A DNA stretch of 64,000 nt, taken from Erinaceus europaeus (taxonomy: Eukaryota; Chordata; Mammalia; Eulipotyphla; Erinaceidae). Positions 1-11,480 of this stretch are shown one piece after another. The DNA lies in contig NC_080166.1 of assembly GCF_950295315.1 (NCBI RefSeq), positions 100,986,999 to 101,050,998 on the forward strand. Reading direction: 5' to 3'. The stretch's first letter is position 1. Each line of letters opens with the position of its first letter. Both the position numbers and the translations under genes were made by a program. Under the pieces are notes generated by a model, which did not search any database, was not told the origin of the DNA, and saw only the letters and a program-made list of their open reading frames with translations.

Positions 1-899
1 GTTAATATAGTCAAATGAAATGGCTTTTTCTTTATGGTTTTATATCTGTTACGTTTAAAAAGTTTTCTCTGTCCTAAGATCATAATATATACTCTTAGTA
101 AAATATTTTTAAAGTAATTGAGTAATTCATCTCTTTGTATTATTTTATAATTATGCTTACAATGTAAGTAGGAAATTGGCTTTTTATTTCTTTTACCAAG
201 AGGATAAGTCATTCTCTCCATCTTCATTGTTGATTAATCTAACATTCTCTAGAGATGATCTAGCCTATCACTATCATAAATCTATTTTTCGTGTGTTTGG
301 CTTTTCTGTTCTATTTTCTCTCTATGCTATTCCATTGTCCTAATTTTGAATGTAATATTAAGCTATCTTTTATAGTTTACAGTTATCTTTATATTTGTTG
401 GGTAAATTTCTCCTGTAAATCATTTCAGAAGCATATGTTTTCCCCTCACTCCCCCTCCCTAGCTCTTTGTACTTTCCTTATGTATTTCAAATATCAAAGA
501 CCAATTTTGGAAAACCGTATAATTATTAAAATTGTTTAAAATTCTTCAGGTTTACCATAATAACAAAGAGATTATTTTAGTTTCAATTTATTTATCATTA
601 ACTCTTAAAAGGTAATAAGGGAGAGAAATAAAATATAAAATAATTTGAAATATAAAAAAAACATGCAAAGAACTTTGAAAAGGTTCAGATACCTAACAAA
701 TCTCCCATTACATCTCTCTAAAGACTCTAGAAGCTGATTTTTTGGATCGTATCTTAAAAATTTCAAAGACACCTTGATGCTACTTGATAATAATAGGTTA
801 AATTTTTTCCTCCCCCTTTAATATCATGCAAGCAGATTACATGGCTTTTGTTGGTTAAATAGGTATTTATCTAAGAACTCTTGGGAAATGACTTTGTAG
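1..899. other. AT-rich unique DNA, no feature recognised
   Basis: No repeat family, splice-flanked open segment or RNA gene could be recognised. The open frame near 291-539 has no homology I know and sits in T-rich sequence, so I treat it as chance. Confidence 0.4.
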
Positions 900-1335
900 G
901 TGGAATCAGGGAAATAATTTCAAGTTATCTGGATGGCACTCTACTCACAAGAGTCATAAAAAGCAGAGGAATTGGATACCGCCTCTGGGATAGTCAGGAG
1001 AGATCACACAGAGGAAACCACAGTTGATCAAGTATGCCACATAGAAAACCCGAGAGGAACAGTAGAAACCATTTTCAGCAGTAACTATATGCAACTGGAA
1101 GTGGAAGCACAGACTTATACCTTCAAGGACTTGAAACTAGTCAGCAGCTTGAATGAGAACAGGTACAGCTTCCTTCCAGAGCCTTCTGATAGGAGCATAG
1201 GCAACTGATACCTTGATTTCAGCCTTGTGAAAGCCAGAACACAGAAACAATGAAAGAATTACAGAATTATGAAATAATACGTTTGTGTTAAAGTCACTAG
1301 ATTTGAAGTACTTTGTATGGCATTAATGGAAATCT
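900..1335 (+). mobile_element. MLT1/MaLR-like LTR remnant
   Basis: The 3' part matches the usual end of MaLR LTRs: 'gatttcagccttgtga' at 1215, then an acetone-like 'acagaattatgaaataatacg' stretch and a terminal 'gtcactagatttgaagta' region. The upstream part carries 'gagatcacacagaggaaacc', also typical. Heavily diverged, and boundaries are approximate. The 78-codon open frame inside is not a gene. Confidence 0.5.
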
Positions 1336-1379
1336 AATTAAAATATCAAAACCCTCCACAATTATCTGTAAATTATTTG

Positions 1380-1530
1380 AGGCCTGTGTTTCACACAGTA
1401 AAATGCACACATTACCATGCATGAAAACAGTTTTAAACCTATGTTTCTTACCTGCAGGATAAAGCTTCATGAGCATTGGAGTAGTGCTGCAGGTGTGTTT
1501 CTTTCTGTCTCTCTCTCTCTTTGTTTTTCT
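1380..1530 (+). mobile_element. SINE-B, diverged
   Basis: Contains 'cacattaccatgcatgaaaa', 'cctgcaggataaagcttca' and the pyrimidine tract 'tctgtctctctctctcttt' in the order seen in other SINE-B copies. The tail is lost in the adjacent A and TA runs. Confidence 0.55.
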
Positions 1531-1540
1531 AAAAAAAAAA

Positions 1541-1560
1541 ACTATATATATATATATAGT
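1541..1560. repeat. (TA)n microsatellite
   Basis: Short TA repeat on the tail side of the neighbouring SINE-C. A second TA run lies at 1748-1767. Confidence 0.8.
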
Positions 1561-1692
1561 AAAGGATAGGAGGAGAGAGAGAAAGAATCAGACATCAGTC
1601 TGGTACATGTACTTTTGGGGACTAAACTCATGACTTTATGCTTGAGAATATCATGCTTTATCCACTGTACCACCTCCCAGCAGGCCATCTGG
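1560..1692 (-). mobile_element. SINE-C, antisense
   Basis: Reads backwards through the SINE-C landmarks: 'tctggtacatgtac', 'cttgagaatatcatgctt' and 'ccactgtaccacctccca'. TA microsatellites flank both sides. Diverged copy. Confidence 0.65.
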
Positions 1693-1804
1693 AGCAGTGG
1701 AGTCATTATAACATAGTCACCAAATCCCAGCAACAGCTCTAGTAGTAAATATATATATATATATATTATGTAAGATGATTATCCATTCTGGAATGTTATT
1801 GCAT

Positions 1805-1840
1805 GCTTACACTCACACACACAAACACACACACACAGCA
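1805..1840. repeat. (CA)n microsatellite
   Basis: Interrupted CA repeat, 'cacacacacaaacacacaca'. Confidence 0.8.
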
Positions 1841-2194
1841 TGAACTAGAAATATTTAACTTAGTCTCTGTTGAGACTAAATATAAATATAAATGTAAATA
1901 TAAATATAATCATTATTTAATAAGATAAGAAGTTACCAGAAAATGGTTTGGAATTGTCTTAAGACAATGGGTGCACATTTTATTGTTAATTCCTAAATTA
2001 CACTTTTAATTAATAATTGATACTTCAGACTGAAAGCTACTATAAAACTTCAGTATATAAAGAAATAAAGCAAAAACAATGTTTTTTTGGAAAAAAATTG
2101 ATATGGTAGAACATGACTCCTGTGTATGCACACATGCACAACTAATAAAGGGAAAGTCTGGTCGAAAAAGAACAGATTCTAAAATCCTTTTAAT

Positions 2195-2335
2195 CCTTTA
2201 CTTGACAAATTGAGCATGTATTTGTCACATACTGTGCCAGCTACTGGAAATTCAATAGTGAGCAAAAGGAGGCATGGTGTCTGTATTGTAGAGCATTCAG
2301 TCCAGTGGGGAATCTGAAGTTTAATCACAGCCCAT
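2195..2335 (+). mobile_element. LINE2 (L2) 3' fragment
   Basis: The order 'gagcatgtatttgtcacata', 'tgtgccagctactgg', 'aatagtgagcaaaa', 'cattcagtccagtgggga' matches the conserved 3' part of mammalian L2. Ancient mammal-wide repeat with no coding potential left. Confidence 0.6.
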
Positions 2336-2869
2336 ACATACTTGGCAAGGCATGGGAATTAGACATTTAACTTGTAGCCTATAAACTACAAGAAGCTAGT
2401 GCACAATTCTACTATAGATCTTACAATTTTAGGGGTATCTTGGGAAAAAGGAAGACACTACCAGACTATATTTTTTAGAAAAAAAAAACAAAACATGGCT
2501 TTGGGGTCAAAACACTGGCTGATGGTATGCCTGATGGAAGGAATGATACAAAAGGTTGACAAATGGGAGAGATGAGACCAAAATGAAAAATGAAGCCCAA
2601 CAAAAATTAAAATATGGGTAAATAATAACAATTCACAGTAGATTTAAAAAAGTATTGGCTAAAGAGGAAAAGTACATAAATGATAACTAATATTTTGAGC
2701 AAATTTCTTCTATCAGAGTAATCTATGGAATGAGAATCCACAAGAATATTAAAAGTACACATTAAACTTTTTCTAATTGATGTTCTTATAGGAAATGCAA
2801 ATAGTAATTAATATCCAATAGTCAGATGTGATGATACAAATCATGTTTCCCCATAGCAATGTCTTCATA
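2336..2869. other. Unique AT-rich DNA
   Basis: No recognisable element, apart from short A runs. Nothing to annotate. Confidence 0.4.
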
Positions 2870-3236
2870 TCTAGAACATGTGAAGGTTTTCTTACATGAC
2901 AAGAGCAAATTTGGAGATAGGATTATATTAAAGATTGGAGGTTTACCTGAATAATTTATATACCTCTGATGGAGTCAAAGAATGCTTACATGAGGATAAC
3001 AGGAGATTGAAGTGTATAAAGAGAAAGCAGAAACAAACAAACAAACAAAAAATGTGGTAATGTGAAGAAAGACCTAAGAGTTTCTGACCATTGTAGGAGA
3101 AATAATCAGCCCTGATGATGCTTTGACTCTATCCCATTGAAACTGTGGACATCTGACCTTTCAAAAAATGACATAATTCTTATACCACTAAATCTGTGGT
3201 GACAGTTAAGCAGTGATATGAGACTAATATAACAGA
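2870..3236 (+). mobile_element. MLT1/MaLR-like LTR remnant
   Basis: The 3' end 'ccattgaaactgtggacat', 'ccactaaatctgtggtgaca' and 'gagactaatataacag' follows the MLT1 terminal pattern. The upstream 'ttggagataggattatatta' fits the usual 'ggaaatagggtctttgc' region. Old and diverged. Confidence 0.5.
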
Positions 3237-4729
3237 TGTATATTTATGCGTGGCCCTGAGTATGTATCTGAACAACTATCACAAACAAATCCTATTACAA
3301 ATGTGCTAACACAGGTTAAGGTACCGATTTATGTTCTAACAAATACATCTAATTTATAAGTAACACAGCATCTGTCAGATTGTTCATTCCCTACCACACC
3401 CTCCCTCTCAGGGAAACAACCTAGAAGTTATTTGAAATGAACCCTATTTTCATTCTATCACAAAACTTAAATAAATTTCAGAGAGCATATTGTAATGATA
3501 GCATAGAAGTGAAGATACTAGGCAAGAAAGAAAATGCAGGGCCTCCAGGATGGCAAGAAATAAGACTGTGAATTCCAACCAAAATGGAAAGTGTCCAAGA
3601 AGGTTGGAAACATTTATTAGTTCTCTGAAGCATCTTGAGAAACGAATACATTGCTCACAGGGACAGGCTGTCTGATATCCCTAGGGAGACTGAAGTAGAT
3701 CCAGTGCCAAAACTTTAAGAGACTTGACAGTTTCTGAACCACCATATGTTTCAAAAGCAAGAGAATGCTTGTAATATGGGACAATAAAAATGATGCTTAT
3801 AATTAACAAATGGTTTGGGACTCTTTACTGAAAAATATATAAAATACCCAGTTTTGGTGCAACTATAGAAAAGGTTTATGAGTCACAGGAATGGCTGAGA
3901 TATTTTCCCATTAGTTATTTAGAATAAGGACTTGAATCTAGGTTTATGCCTATGAACCAGTTTAAAAAGCAATAATACTTATATGTCTTTTCTTTTGGAT
4001 AGAGAGTTTTCATACAAACAGAAAACTTATATAGGTGATGATTTTATTGGGTGAAATATACTGATTCCTATCTTGGGGAAATGTGGAAATGTACCCGTGA
4101 CAACAAAAATCCTATAAATCAACATCTTCTCATTAATATGATATTGGGATTAAAATCGAGTATTTTGAAGATATATTAAGAAATTAAATCAAGGCAGATA
4201 TATTAAAGTAAAACTTGATATCATAGAATAATATGCATTATTTCTAAATTTATAATTTCTTGCTGTATGCTTGAATAGAGCAAGGAGCCAGGTGGGAACA
4301 GAGTGCAGAATGGGTGAGAAAGCAAAGTCCACAGCAGATTGTGTGCCTGGGGCCAGCACCAGCAAAGGAAAAGCTTAACTGGCAGATTAACTGTGAACAA
4401 ATGACCTAAGATTAATAGTAATATGTTGACTTTAAGATTTACTTACCTCAGCCTAAAAGTTTAAATTCACTATGCTGGCTCTTTGATATTTTGTGATTTT
4501 GAATATTCTGATTTATTTGTTCACAAGTCCATAGGATAGATAAACATTTTTCACTCATAAAGAGGATTGGATTTAGAGAGCAATAAACTGTGTACACTGC
4601 TTAAAGTATATTGCAAATTTGGATATATTCATGTTACTTTATTCCTTTTTTTCATTTGAAATTCTCACTTCTTCAATCATTAATTTAATTTGGTTATCAC
4701 TGTGTTGTCACTGCTGGCTTGACATTTTT
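3237..4729. other. Unique AT-rich DNA
   Basis: No open segment with splice signals and no recognisable repeat. A slightly GC-richer patch at 4270-4380 is of unknown nature. Confidence 0.4.
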
Positions 4730-4885
4730 AGATAGGAAGAAATAGAGACAAAAGAAATAAAAAGAGAAAGGGCAAAACACTGCAGCTCCAAATCTTCTTC
4801 CAGTGCAATGGAGGCCAGGCTCAAATCTCTGTCTCACACATGACCAAGCCATTTCCTCTGTGGTTAGCTAACTTGCTGGCCCTCA
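4730..4885 (-). mobile_element. SINE-G, antisense, old
   Basis: The purine-rich stretch followed by 'gcaatggaggccaggctcaa' and 'gtggttagctaacttgctgg' is the reverse of the older SINE-G head. Strongly diverged. Confidence 0.45.
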
Positions 4886-5196
4886 CTGTAATTCTAAGCA
4901 TTTCAAAGAATTCATTATAATAAACATTAAAAGAACTAAGTACCCTACTATGGGGAAATTAATTGCACACATTTAACAATCAATATATTGCAAATTATTA
5001 TTTCCCTCAAAGTGAATAAAAACACATATCACTTTAAATTAATAATTAAATACTACCAAAAAGATCTTTTGTATCACTGGTAGAATTCTTTATTTTCCCT
5101 CCAACTCTTTCCTTTTATACTTTATTCTTTTAGTCAATTAAAAGTATATCTGGAGTCTCTAAAATTGATAAGATTAGCCCATTGTGTAAAGGCAGG

Positions 5197-5233
5197 CACA
5201 CACACACAAACACACACACACACACACACACAC
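5197..5233. repeat. (CA)n microsatellite
   Basis: About 35 bp of CA repeat immediately before a SINE-A head. Confidence 0.9.
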
Positions 5234-5237
5234 TAAG

Positions 5238-5500
5238 GGAGTCCGGCAGTAGTGCAGCAGGGTAAGCGCATGTGACTCAAAGTGCAAGGTCCTGCGTGAG
5301 AATCCCCTTTCGAGCCCCAGGCTCCTTACCTGCAGGATGGTGAAGCAGGTCTGCTGGTGTCTATCTTTATCTCCCCCTCTCTGTATTACCTTCCTCTCTC
5401 CATTGCTCTCTCTGTCCTATCCAACAATGATGAGATCAACAATAATAATAACTACAACAATAAAAATAACAAAGGCAACGAAAGGAAATGAATAAATATT
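5238..5500 (+). mobile_element. SINE-A
   Basis: Full-length tRNA-derived copy. It has the head 'gggagtccggcagtagtgca', a degenerate box B, 'ccttacctgcaggatgg', the CT-rich body and a CAA/AAT-rich 3' end running into A/T. Its internal Pol III boxes are mutated relative to the copy at 26.05 kb. Confidence 0.85.
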
Positions 5501-5519
5501 TTTTTTAAAAAATCTTTAA

Positions 5520-6179
5520 AAAAAGAAAGAAAACAAATTAAATTCCCTGAGAATAGAAAATGTTACACATGAAGAAGCTTCTGAAAGTCAGCATGAAAAA
5601 GCAAGGTGGTTCTAAAGTATAAAGTAATCACAGAGTAGCTAGGCTGACTAGTGGTGAAGGTTTATTTTATAGATCACCAGTTTCAAAGGCGATTCAATTT
5701 ATTTTCGAGGTAAATTTTGGCATATAATATTTATTGAGATGTATCAGATACCCAAATCTAGTACCAAGAAAGTTTCCATACACAGGAGAAAATAAGAGTG
5801 ACTGACTCCTTGACATAGGTTATTTATCCAACTAATTAGGAACTTACATTTGTACATCTCTCTCTCTCCATTCTTATTGTTAACCTAGTAAGGGTAGCCA
5901 AAAAAATAACATATTAACTCTACACCCTAAATTTCAACTCTATTAGTGTGAATCTACCTATACTTTTCCAAATGAATAATAGAAATAAAAGTGTGATGGC
6001 AGTGTAAACATGGGTTCCCATAAGAGGAGCACTATTCTTGCTCTATCACAGTACATTTATAAGCATTATGAAAATTACATAATGATTCCATGTGAGTAAT
6101 TTCCCTGAGCTCCAACCCCTCTCGTTAATATCTTCTTTAATTAGAGAGACTCTGGAGCAGTTGCTACTGTTGTAGAAGA
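5520..6179. other. Unique AT-rich DNA
   Basis: No recognisable gene or repeat. Confidence 0.4.
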
Positions 6180-6530
6180 GAGATGCTAGCAGGATGCAAC
6201 CACACTTCCCAGGACAGACAACCCCACAAATGTGCCTTGGAGTTCTGCTTCCCCAGAGCCCTTCCCCACTAGGGAAAGAGATATACAGGTTGGGAGTATG
6301 GATTGACCTGTCAACGCCCATGTTCAGCTGGGAAGCAATTACAGAAGCCAGACCTTCAACCTTTTGCATCCCACAAGGATCTTGGGTCCATACTTCCAGA
6401 GGGTTAAAGAGTAGGAAAGCTATCAGTGGAGGGGATGGTATATGGGGGTCTGGTGGTGGGAAATGTGCAAAGTTGTATTCCTCTTATCCTATGGTTTCGT
6501 CAATGTTTTCTTTTTATAAATAAAAAATTT
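6180..6530 (+). mobile_element. L1-type 3' module 'B', 5'-truncated
   Basis: Copy of the repeated non-coding module that ends L1 insertions elsewhere in the window. It carries 'gctagcaggatgc', 'ccccactagggaaagaga', 'gaagcaattacagaagccag' and 'aaagctatcagtggagggg', ending with 'aaataaaaaattttaaaa'. The open frames on both strands are by-products of this repeat. Confidence 0.75.
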
Positions 6531-6827
6531 TAAAAAAGAAGAGAAAGTAGTGTTCTTAGTATTAGGTAGAATGGCATTGAAATTATTACTGTGAGGATTC
6601 CTTAATTTAAGGTTATGTTGACATGTAGAATGGAAAGTATTAAGGTCCATTTCTTTAGTTATACTGTGATTAATACATGAGCATGAAAGAAAATGAGGCA
6701 GAATGAGAACACACAAGTGAGCACCACTCTGGGCAAAGTCTGCATGCTACCTGGTGAATCAATTCCCTGGCTATTATTTTCTTTCTCTTTATTTTCTTTA
6801 AATTACTTTATTTATTTAAAGAAAACT

Positions 6828-6990
6828 TTTACTGGGTGGGAGAGATGCATAATGGTTATGCAAAGAGACTCTCATGCCTGGGGCTCCAAAGTTCTAGGTT
6901 CAATCCCCTATATCACCACAAGCCAGGGCTGAGCAGTGCTCTGGTCTCTCTCTCTCCACCTCTCTCAAAAATAAAATAAATAAAATGTTT
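6828..6990 (+). mobile_element. SINE-E
   Basis: Head 'tgcataatggttatgcaaag', box-B-like 'aggttcaatccc', 'gctgagcagtgctctgg', then a CT tract and AAATAAA tail. About 160 bp. Confidence 0.75.
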
Positions 6991-7170
6991 TTAAAAAATA
7001 AAAAGGAAACTTTTACTTATGTTATGTGAGATTGAAAGAGAGAGTTCACATCAAAGAAAAATAGAGAAGCTAGAGCATCCTTCTGACACATGTGGTGCTA
7101 GAGACTGAACTGGGAGATTCAACCATAGAAGTTCTGTGCTCTTCCAGCTGAGATAGTTCCCCATCTTCTA
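6990..7170 (-). mobile_element. SINE, antisense, diverged
   Basis: A-rich start, purine tract, 'cacatgtggtgctagagact' and 'gctgagatagttccc' follow the reversed order of the tRNA-related SINEs. Family assignment is uncertain. Confidence 0.5.
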
Positions 7171-7467
7171 TTTATTTATTTATTTATTATTAAATCTAAG
7201 TTATGATGTTTATAACATGATGTGTTTCAGGCGTGTATCATTGGAGTCTTGATATTTATTTTTTTATTAAATGGTTGTAAAATAGTACACATATATGTTC
7301 AGAAGGCTACAACATAATGATAGTAATAATGAACTGGTGATTAAACATAATTCATATTTTATTATTTTTTCGCTGGTTATTATGACCAATGGTGGTAAAA
7401 ACTCACATTAGATAATGGTAATGTATATTTATATGTCAGAATATACATGCATGTATTTCTACCAGCA

Positions 7468-7618
7468 GTAATTTCAAATTCTTTTTGCTATCAGTATTAT
7501 CACGGGGGGCTCAGTGTCAGCACTACTCTGCCATTCCTGAGTGACATCTTTTAGATAGATGGTGAGAGACAGAGAGGACCTCACTACTATTCCACCATTC
7601 CTGTATCTCCCCCAAACC
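7468..7618 (-). mobile_element. Outer SINE, left part (split by LTR)
   Basis: Begins at the target duplication 'gtaatttcaaatt' (7468-7480) and carries the antisense SINE-D cassette ('ggggggctcagtgtcagcac', 'ccattcctgagtg'). It is cut at 7618 by the LTR and resumes at 9597. The matching duplication is at 9690-9702. Confidence 0.65.
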
Positions 7619-7870
7619 TGTTGTTGTGCGCAGGCCATGGAGAAGAGAGAGAGGGGGTCCAGAGCAAAGAGGAAACACAAATCTTTATTTGCGCTGGCAC
7701 CTCAGAGTTGGGTGCTAGAGAGGCAGGTTGGGCCACGTGGAGGTAGCGAAAATGGCCGCCTCAAGCAGTAACCTTTCCTGCGTCTGAACATCCAAGGTGC
7801 AGAAGAAGAAGGGCTTTTATAGGAGTAGCTTTCGTGAGAATGGGAAGGGGGAGGAGTAACCATAACACTC

Positions 7871-9405
7871 CAGGATAGGATAATTCTTCTTCTTCTAGCG
7901 TTTGCCCTTCTTCTGTAGCCAGTCAACAGCGTCAGCTTGAGCCTGATATAAAGTTTTGAGACCTCCTTTGAATCTGGAGAGGTGGCAGTCGTTGACTATG
8001 TGGGTCATAGTCTGTCTGTAGCCGCAGGGGCAGTTTGGGTTGTCTCTGGCTCCCCAGCAATGGAACATAGCAGCGCACCGGTCATGGCCTGTTCGATAGC
8101 GATTGAGGAGGGCCCAATCATAACGTGCTAGGTCAAAGCCGGGTTGACGCTTGCAGGGGTCTGTGATGAGGTGTTTGTTCTTTACCTCAGCTGACTGCCA
8201 ACTCTGTTTCCAAGAGTCTAGAACAGAGAAGTTCAGTGTAGGCATAGGGGACCAGATTGGATGATGAGACGTCAAGCGTTGGACAGGGTGGGCGAAGATA
8301 TCCACGTATATTGGCAGGTCAGGTAGAGCGTAGACGTGGGAAATGTACTTAGATGATGCCGCATCCCGACGAATATCTGGCGGGGTGATGTTGCTAAGAA
8401 CTGGCAGCCATGGAACTGGGGTGGAACGGATGGTTCCAGAAATTATCCTCATGGAGGAATATAATTTGGAATCGACCAAGTGGACATGGGTGCTACAGAA
8501 CCATACTGGGGCACAGTATTCTGCAGTGGAATAGCATAATGCCAGAGATGATGATCGTAGTGTGGAAGCGCTCACACCCCATGAGGAGCTGGCCAGTCTT
8601 GCAATGATGTTATTCCTCGCGCCCACCTTTGCTGCAGTTTTTATGAGATGTTCGTGAAATGACAGGGTGCAATCGAGAGTAACGCCAAGATAGACTGGCT
8701 GGGCTTCATGCCGGATTCTCATATTGTCAAACTGCACATTAAGCTCACGCGAGGCGGAGGCATGGTGTAGATGGAAAACAGATGATACCGTTTTTGCAGT
8801 GCTAGGGATTAGTCGGCATTTTTTTTACAGTAATCAGATATCAGAGACATGTCTTTCGTGAGTGTTTCCTCAAGGATGTTGAACTTTGATGCCTGAGTTG
8901 CATAGCAGATGTCATCGGCGTAGATGAACTTCCTTGAAGAAGTTTCTGGAAGGTCATTGATGTAAATATTAAATAGCGTAGGAGCCAGAACAGAGCCCTG
9001 GGGGAGGCCACTTGAGACAAGTCTCCATCTGCTAGACTTGTCACCCAGATGCACCCGGAATCTTCTGTTTTGGAGAAGAAACGATATAGTGTTGGCCACC
9101 CATGGGGGCAGGCATCATGAGATCTTGACTAGGAGACCACGGTGCCAGACCATGTCATAGGCTGCTGTGAGATCAACAAAGACAGCACCCGTATTTAAAT
9201 TCTTCTGGAATCCATTTTCAATGTAAGTTGAGAGGGCCAGGGCTTGTTCGCAGGTAGATCTTCCTGGGCAGAAACCAGCTTGGGCGGGTGATAGGAATTT
9301 CTCTGTAAGAGGAGAAACACGTGACAGAAGCAGCCTCTCAAGGAGTTTGTAACACATGGAGAGTAGAGAAATTGGTCTATAGCTGGCGGCCAGTGTTGGG
9401 ATAAT
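7871..9405 (-). mobile_element. Vingi-like non-LTR retrotransposon, 5'-truncated
   Basis: A 1.5-kb insertion inside the LTR carrying the RT and C-terminal part of a jockey/Ingi-superfamily element. It ends just after its stop codon with a short GAA repeat (7884-7894), so the 3' UTR is almost absent. A possible short duplication 'attatcc' abuts both ends. The endonuclease half is missing through 5' truncation. From memory the Vingi clade is the only known jockey/Ingi-related group in hedgehogs; assignment by sequence search was not possible here. Confidence 0.75.
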
Positions 9406-9408
9406 AAC
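7895..9408 (-). pseudogene. Vingi-like reverse transcriptase, disabled
   Basis: Encodes the reverse transcriptase that would copy the element's RNA at a nicked chromosomal site. Visible in order: 'SYRPISLL' (start of RT), 'FVDLTAAYD' (motif A, catalytic Asp), 'GLPQGSVLAPTLFN' (motif B), 'YADD' (motif C), 'YLGVTLD', and a C-terminal Cys/His cluster beginning 'CPCG' and ending 'HIVNDC'. Only two lesions separate these into three open pieces: an in-frame TGA at 9115-9117 and a frameshift in an eight-base homopolymer at 8819-8826. The last stop is TAG at 7895-7897. No RNase H domain follows, consistent with Vingi rather than Ingi. Very different from the L1 RT elsewhere in the window. Not functional as it stands. 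Confidence 0.8.
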
Positions 9409-9596
9409 TCTCATGAGAATGGGAGGGGGGAGGAGTAACCAAAGCACTCCAAATATCGCGGGGGATATAGACAATGCTCTGAGGGCACAACATGGCTGAA
9501 CAGGCACTCTGAGAATGTCCCAACTCTCGCGGGAACTAGCAGTAGCCTGAGGGGACAACATGGCAGATGTGACTGCATAGGCATAATTTACCAGCA

Positions 9597-9689
9597 CAGA
9601 CCCATATGTAAGGGATAGCAACTTGAATCTTGAGCCTTGCATATGGCAAGATGTGTGCTCTACCCAGTAAGCACTAGTTTCAAATTACT
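9597..9689 (-). mobile_element. Outer SINE, right part
   Basis: Continues the SINE broken at 7618: 'gcaacttgaatcttgagcct' and 'tgtgctctacccagtaagc' are the reversed box B and head. Followed by the duplication 'gtaatttcaaatt' at 9690-9702. Confidence 0.6.
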
Positions 9690-9702
9690 GTAATTTCAAA
9701 TT

Positions 9703-11330
9703 TCTGAGAATTTAAAACATTTTAATGATATTCTGTCAAGTTCCAGTGGCAAAAATATTTTCTAAGTTGTCAATTCTGTGTAAAATTTGTTTGAAATGAC
9801 ATACGAATCTTTCACATCTTAGAAGAACTGATAACCTATATAATAACTAAGATTGTTTGCATATATCAATGTCACAGAAAATATTCTACAGAAGTCATAA
9901 AATGAATGTATATTATCACAAAATATGACTTTCATTTCCCTTTTTAATGCACAATAATATTTAGGACAGCATCCTAAACTGTTAGAATACAGCTAAGAAA
10001 ATTCGAACCTGTGATAAAAAATCATGATATATCATTCAGTTTCTCCACAAAATGCATCTTAAATATGCATCTATTATCAAAATAATCATTTGACTAATTG
10101 TATGAAGAGATTATTGAGTTATGCAGTTCTGATGTGTTATTTTAAGAGCCCTGAAGTTAAATACTTAGTAATCTTTGATACAAATTCTATAATTTGAACA
10201 GTACTATCATTATGTCATAAGAAATACGAAATGAAAACACATTCTGGAGATGAAATGAATCAAAGTAGCATCAATTAATTTGAATAAGTATGCTTATGTT
10301 CTTTTTTAAAATATTTATTTATTTATTCCCTTTTTACTAAAATATATTCAGTGTTTGTATATAGCAATCATTTACTTGCTATTTTTCTCTGTGAACAATA
10401 TTGTTGATTTGGTGATGTTTTTGCTATTAATCCATTATGACATCACAAGTATCACAGAAATAATTGTTTTTATTCTTTGTAATGCATGTAGTTTTCATAG
10501 CTCTGACAATAAAAACTATGTCATCAGTTTATATGTAAGATTTGGATTGATTTATTTTGTCAAGATCTTGAACAACTGAAAGGGATATCTATCTGCTGTT
10601 TGTGATATTTTCTTCCTTAATTATTTGACTAAACCTACCTACCTAATTTTTTTCTATAGATAGCATATATAGAGAGATAGATTGTGCTAGTGAGTTATTT
10701 GAAATGGTACATTATTACAAACAATTGAGTATTATTTAGTCATGCATTGAGAAGATGTGTCCATACATGCTATGATACTGATAAATGTTGAAACTAGTTT
10801 AAGAGCAAAAGCTTAACACAGGAACATATATTACATGATTTTATTCATAGAAAATTATCATAATAGTCAAACATGCAGAGATAGAATGTAAATGAACAGT
10901 ATTTGAGGAGAAGAATGTCTCTCATTGTAACTGTATAGCAATAGAACAGGGGAAAAATGTGCTATATTAGGTTGAAGGAAAGGAAGAACCTAGACTATAT
11001 AGATCCTTAATAATGTTGGTGAAATGAAATGGAAAACCATTCCAACTTTAAGAGAGAAGTGACTTGTATTAAGTGTGATGAATTGAAAATTGAGTGACAA
11101 AAGAAGCTGTGAGAAAAATTAGAATAAAAAAGTTTGGGTTAGAGAAGATTGTGTCTTAAAATTTAGCAAGTACTACAATGAAGATGAATTAATGTACTTG
11201 AGATACAATTTGGAGCTAGGAATGTCAAAATTTGTTCACATTAAAGGTGCAGAACAAGAAAAATTAAATGGTCAAGATGTCAGTACTCTGAAACTTGATC
11301 ATTGCTGATAACTTTAACAGAGGTAGAAAA
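9703..11330. other. Unique AT-rich DNA
   Basis: No recognisable gene. A 30-bp patch at 10307-10336 resembles the tail of a SINE-A but is too short to call. The 74-codon open frame at 10355-10579 is hydrophobic and unsupported. Confidence 0.4.
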
Positions 11331-11334
11331 GAAC

Positions 11335-11480
11335 ACATGGGTGCATAGAAAACTTGCTCAGCAGATAGAGTTTAAGGACTGTATGTGTGAGGTTCATGTT
11401 GGATCTCTATTCATTTGCCAGATTGGCACTTTGGTCTCTATCATTCTTTCTCTCTCATGAAGTAAGTAAACTAGACTCAA
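11335..11480 (+). mobile_element. Old SINE (SINE-G/C type)
   Basis: The order 'gctcagcagatagagtttaa', 'gaggttcatgttgga', CT tract and 'catgaagtaagtaaa' fits a diverged tRNA-related SINE. Confidence 0.4.

Larger units (their letters stand above)
7619..9596 (-). mobile_element. LTR (endogenous retrovirus type), interrupted
   Basis: On the minus strand the element starts TG (9596) and ends CA (7619), flanked by near-identical 6-bp repeats CAAACC (7613-7618) and CAGACC (9597-9602). A TATA box reads 'ctataaaag' (7814-7822) and an AATAAA signal lies at 7684-7689, in the correct order for U3-R-U5. Without the 1.5-kb insertion it would be about 450 bp, so it looks like a solo LTR with no viral genes. 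The 6-bp duplication suggests a class II (ERVK-like) element. Confidence 0.7.

Noticed and set aside
972..1208. 78-codon open frame
   Set aside because: Lies in an old MaLR-type LTR remnant, with no splice signals or recognisable protein.
5238..5320. tRNA-like sequences with box A and box B (here and in all SINE heads)
   Set aside because: They are SINE promoters. None has the acceptor stem, anticodon loop and length of a real tRNA gene.
6046..6523. Overlapping open frames of about 110 codons on both strands
   Set aside because: Both fall in module B, and similar frames appear in its other copies.
10307..10336. SINE-A-like tail 'atatttatttatttattccc'
   Set aside because: Only about 30 bp of low-complexity sequence, too short to call an element.
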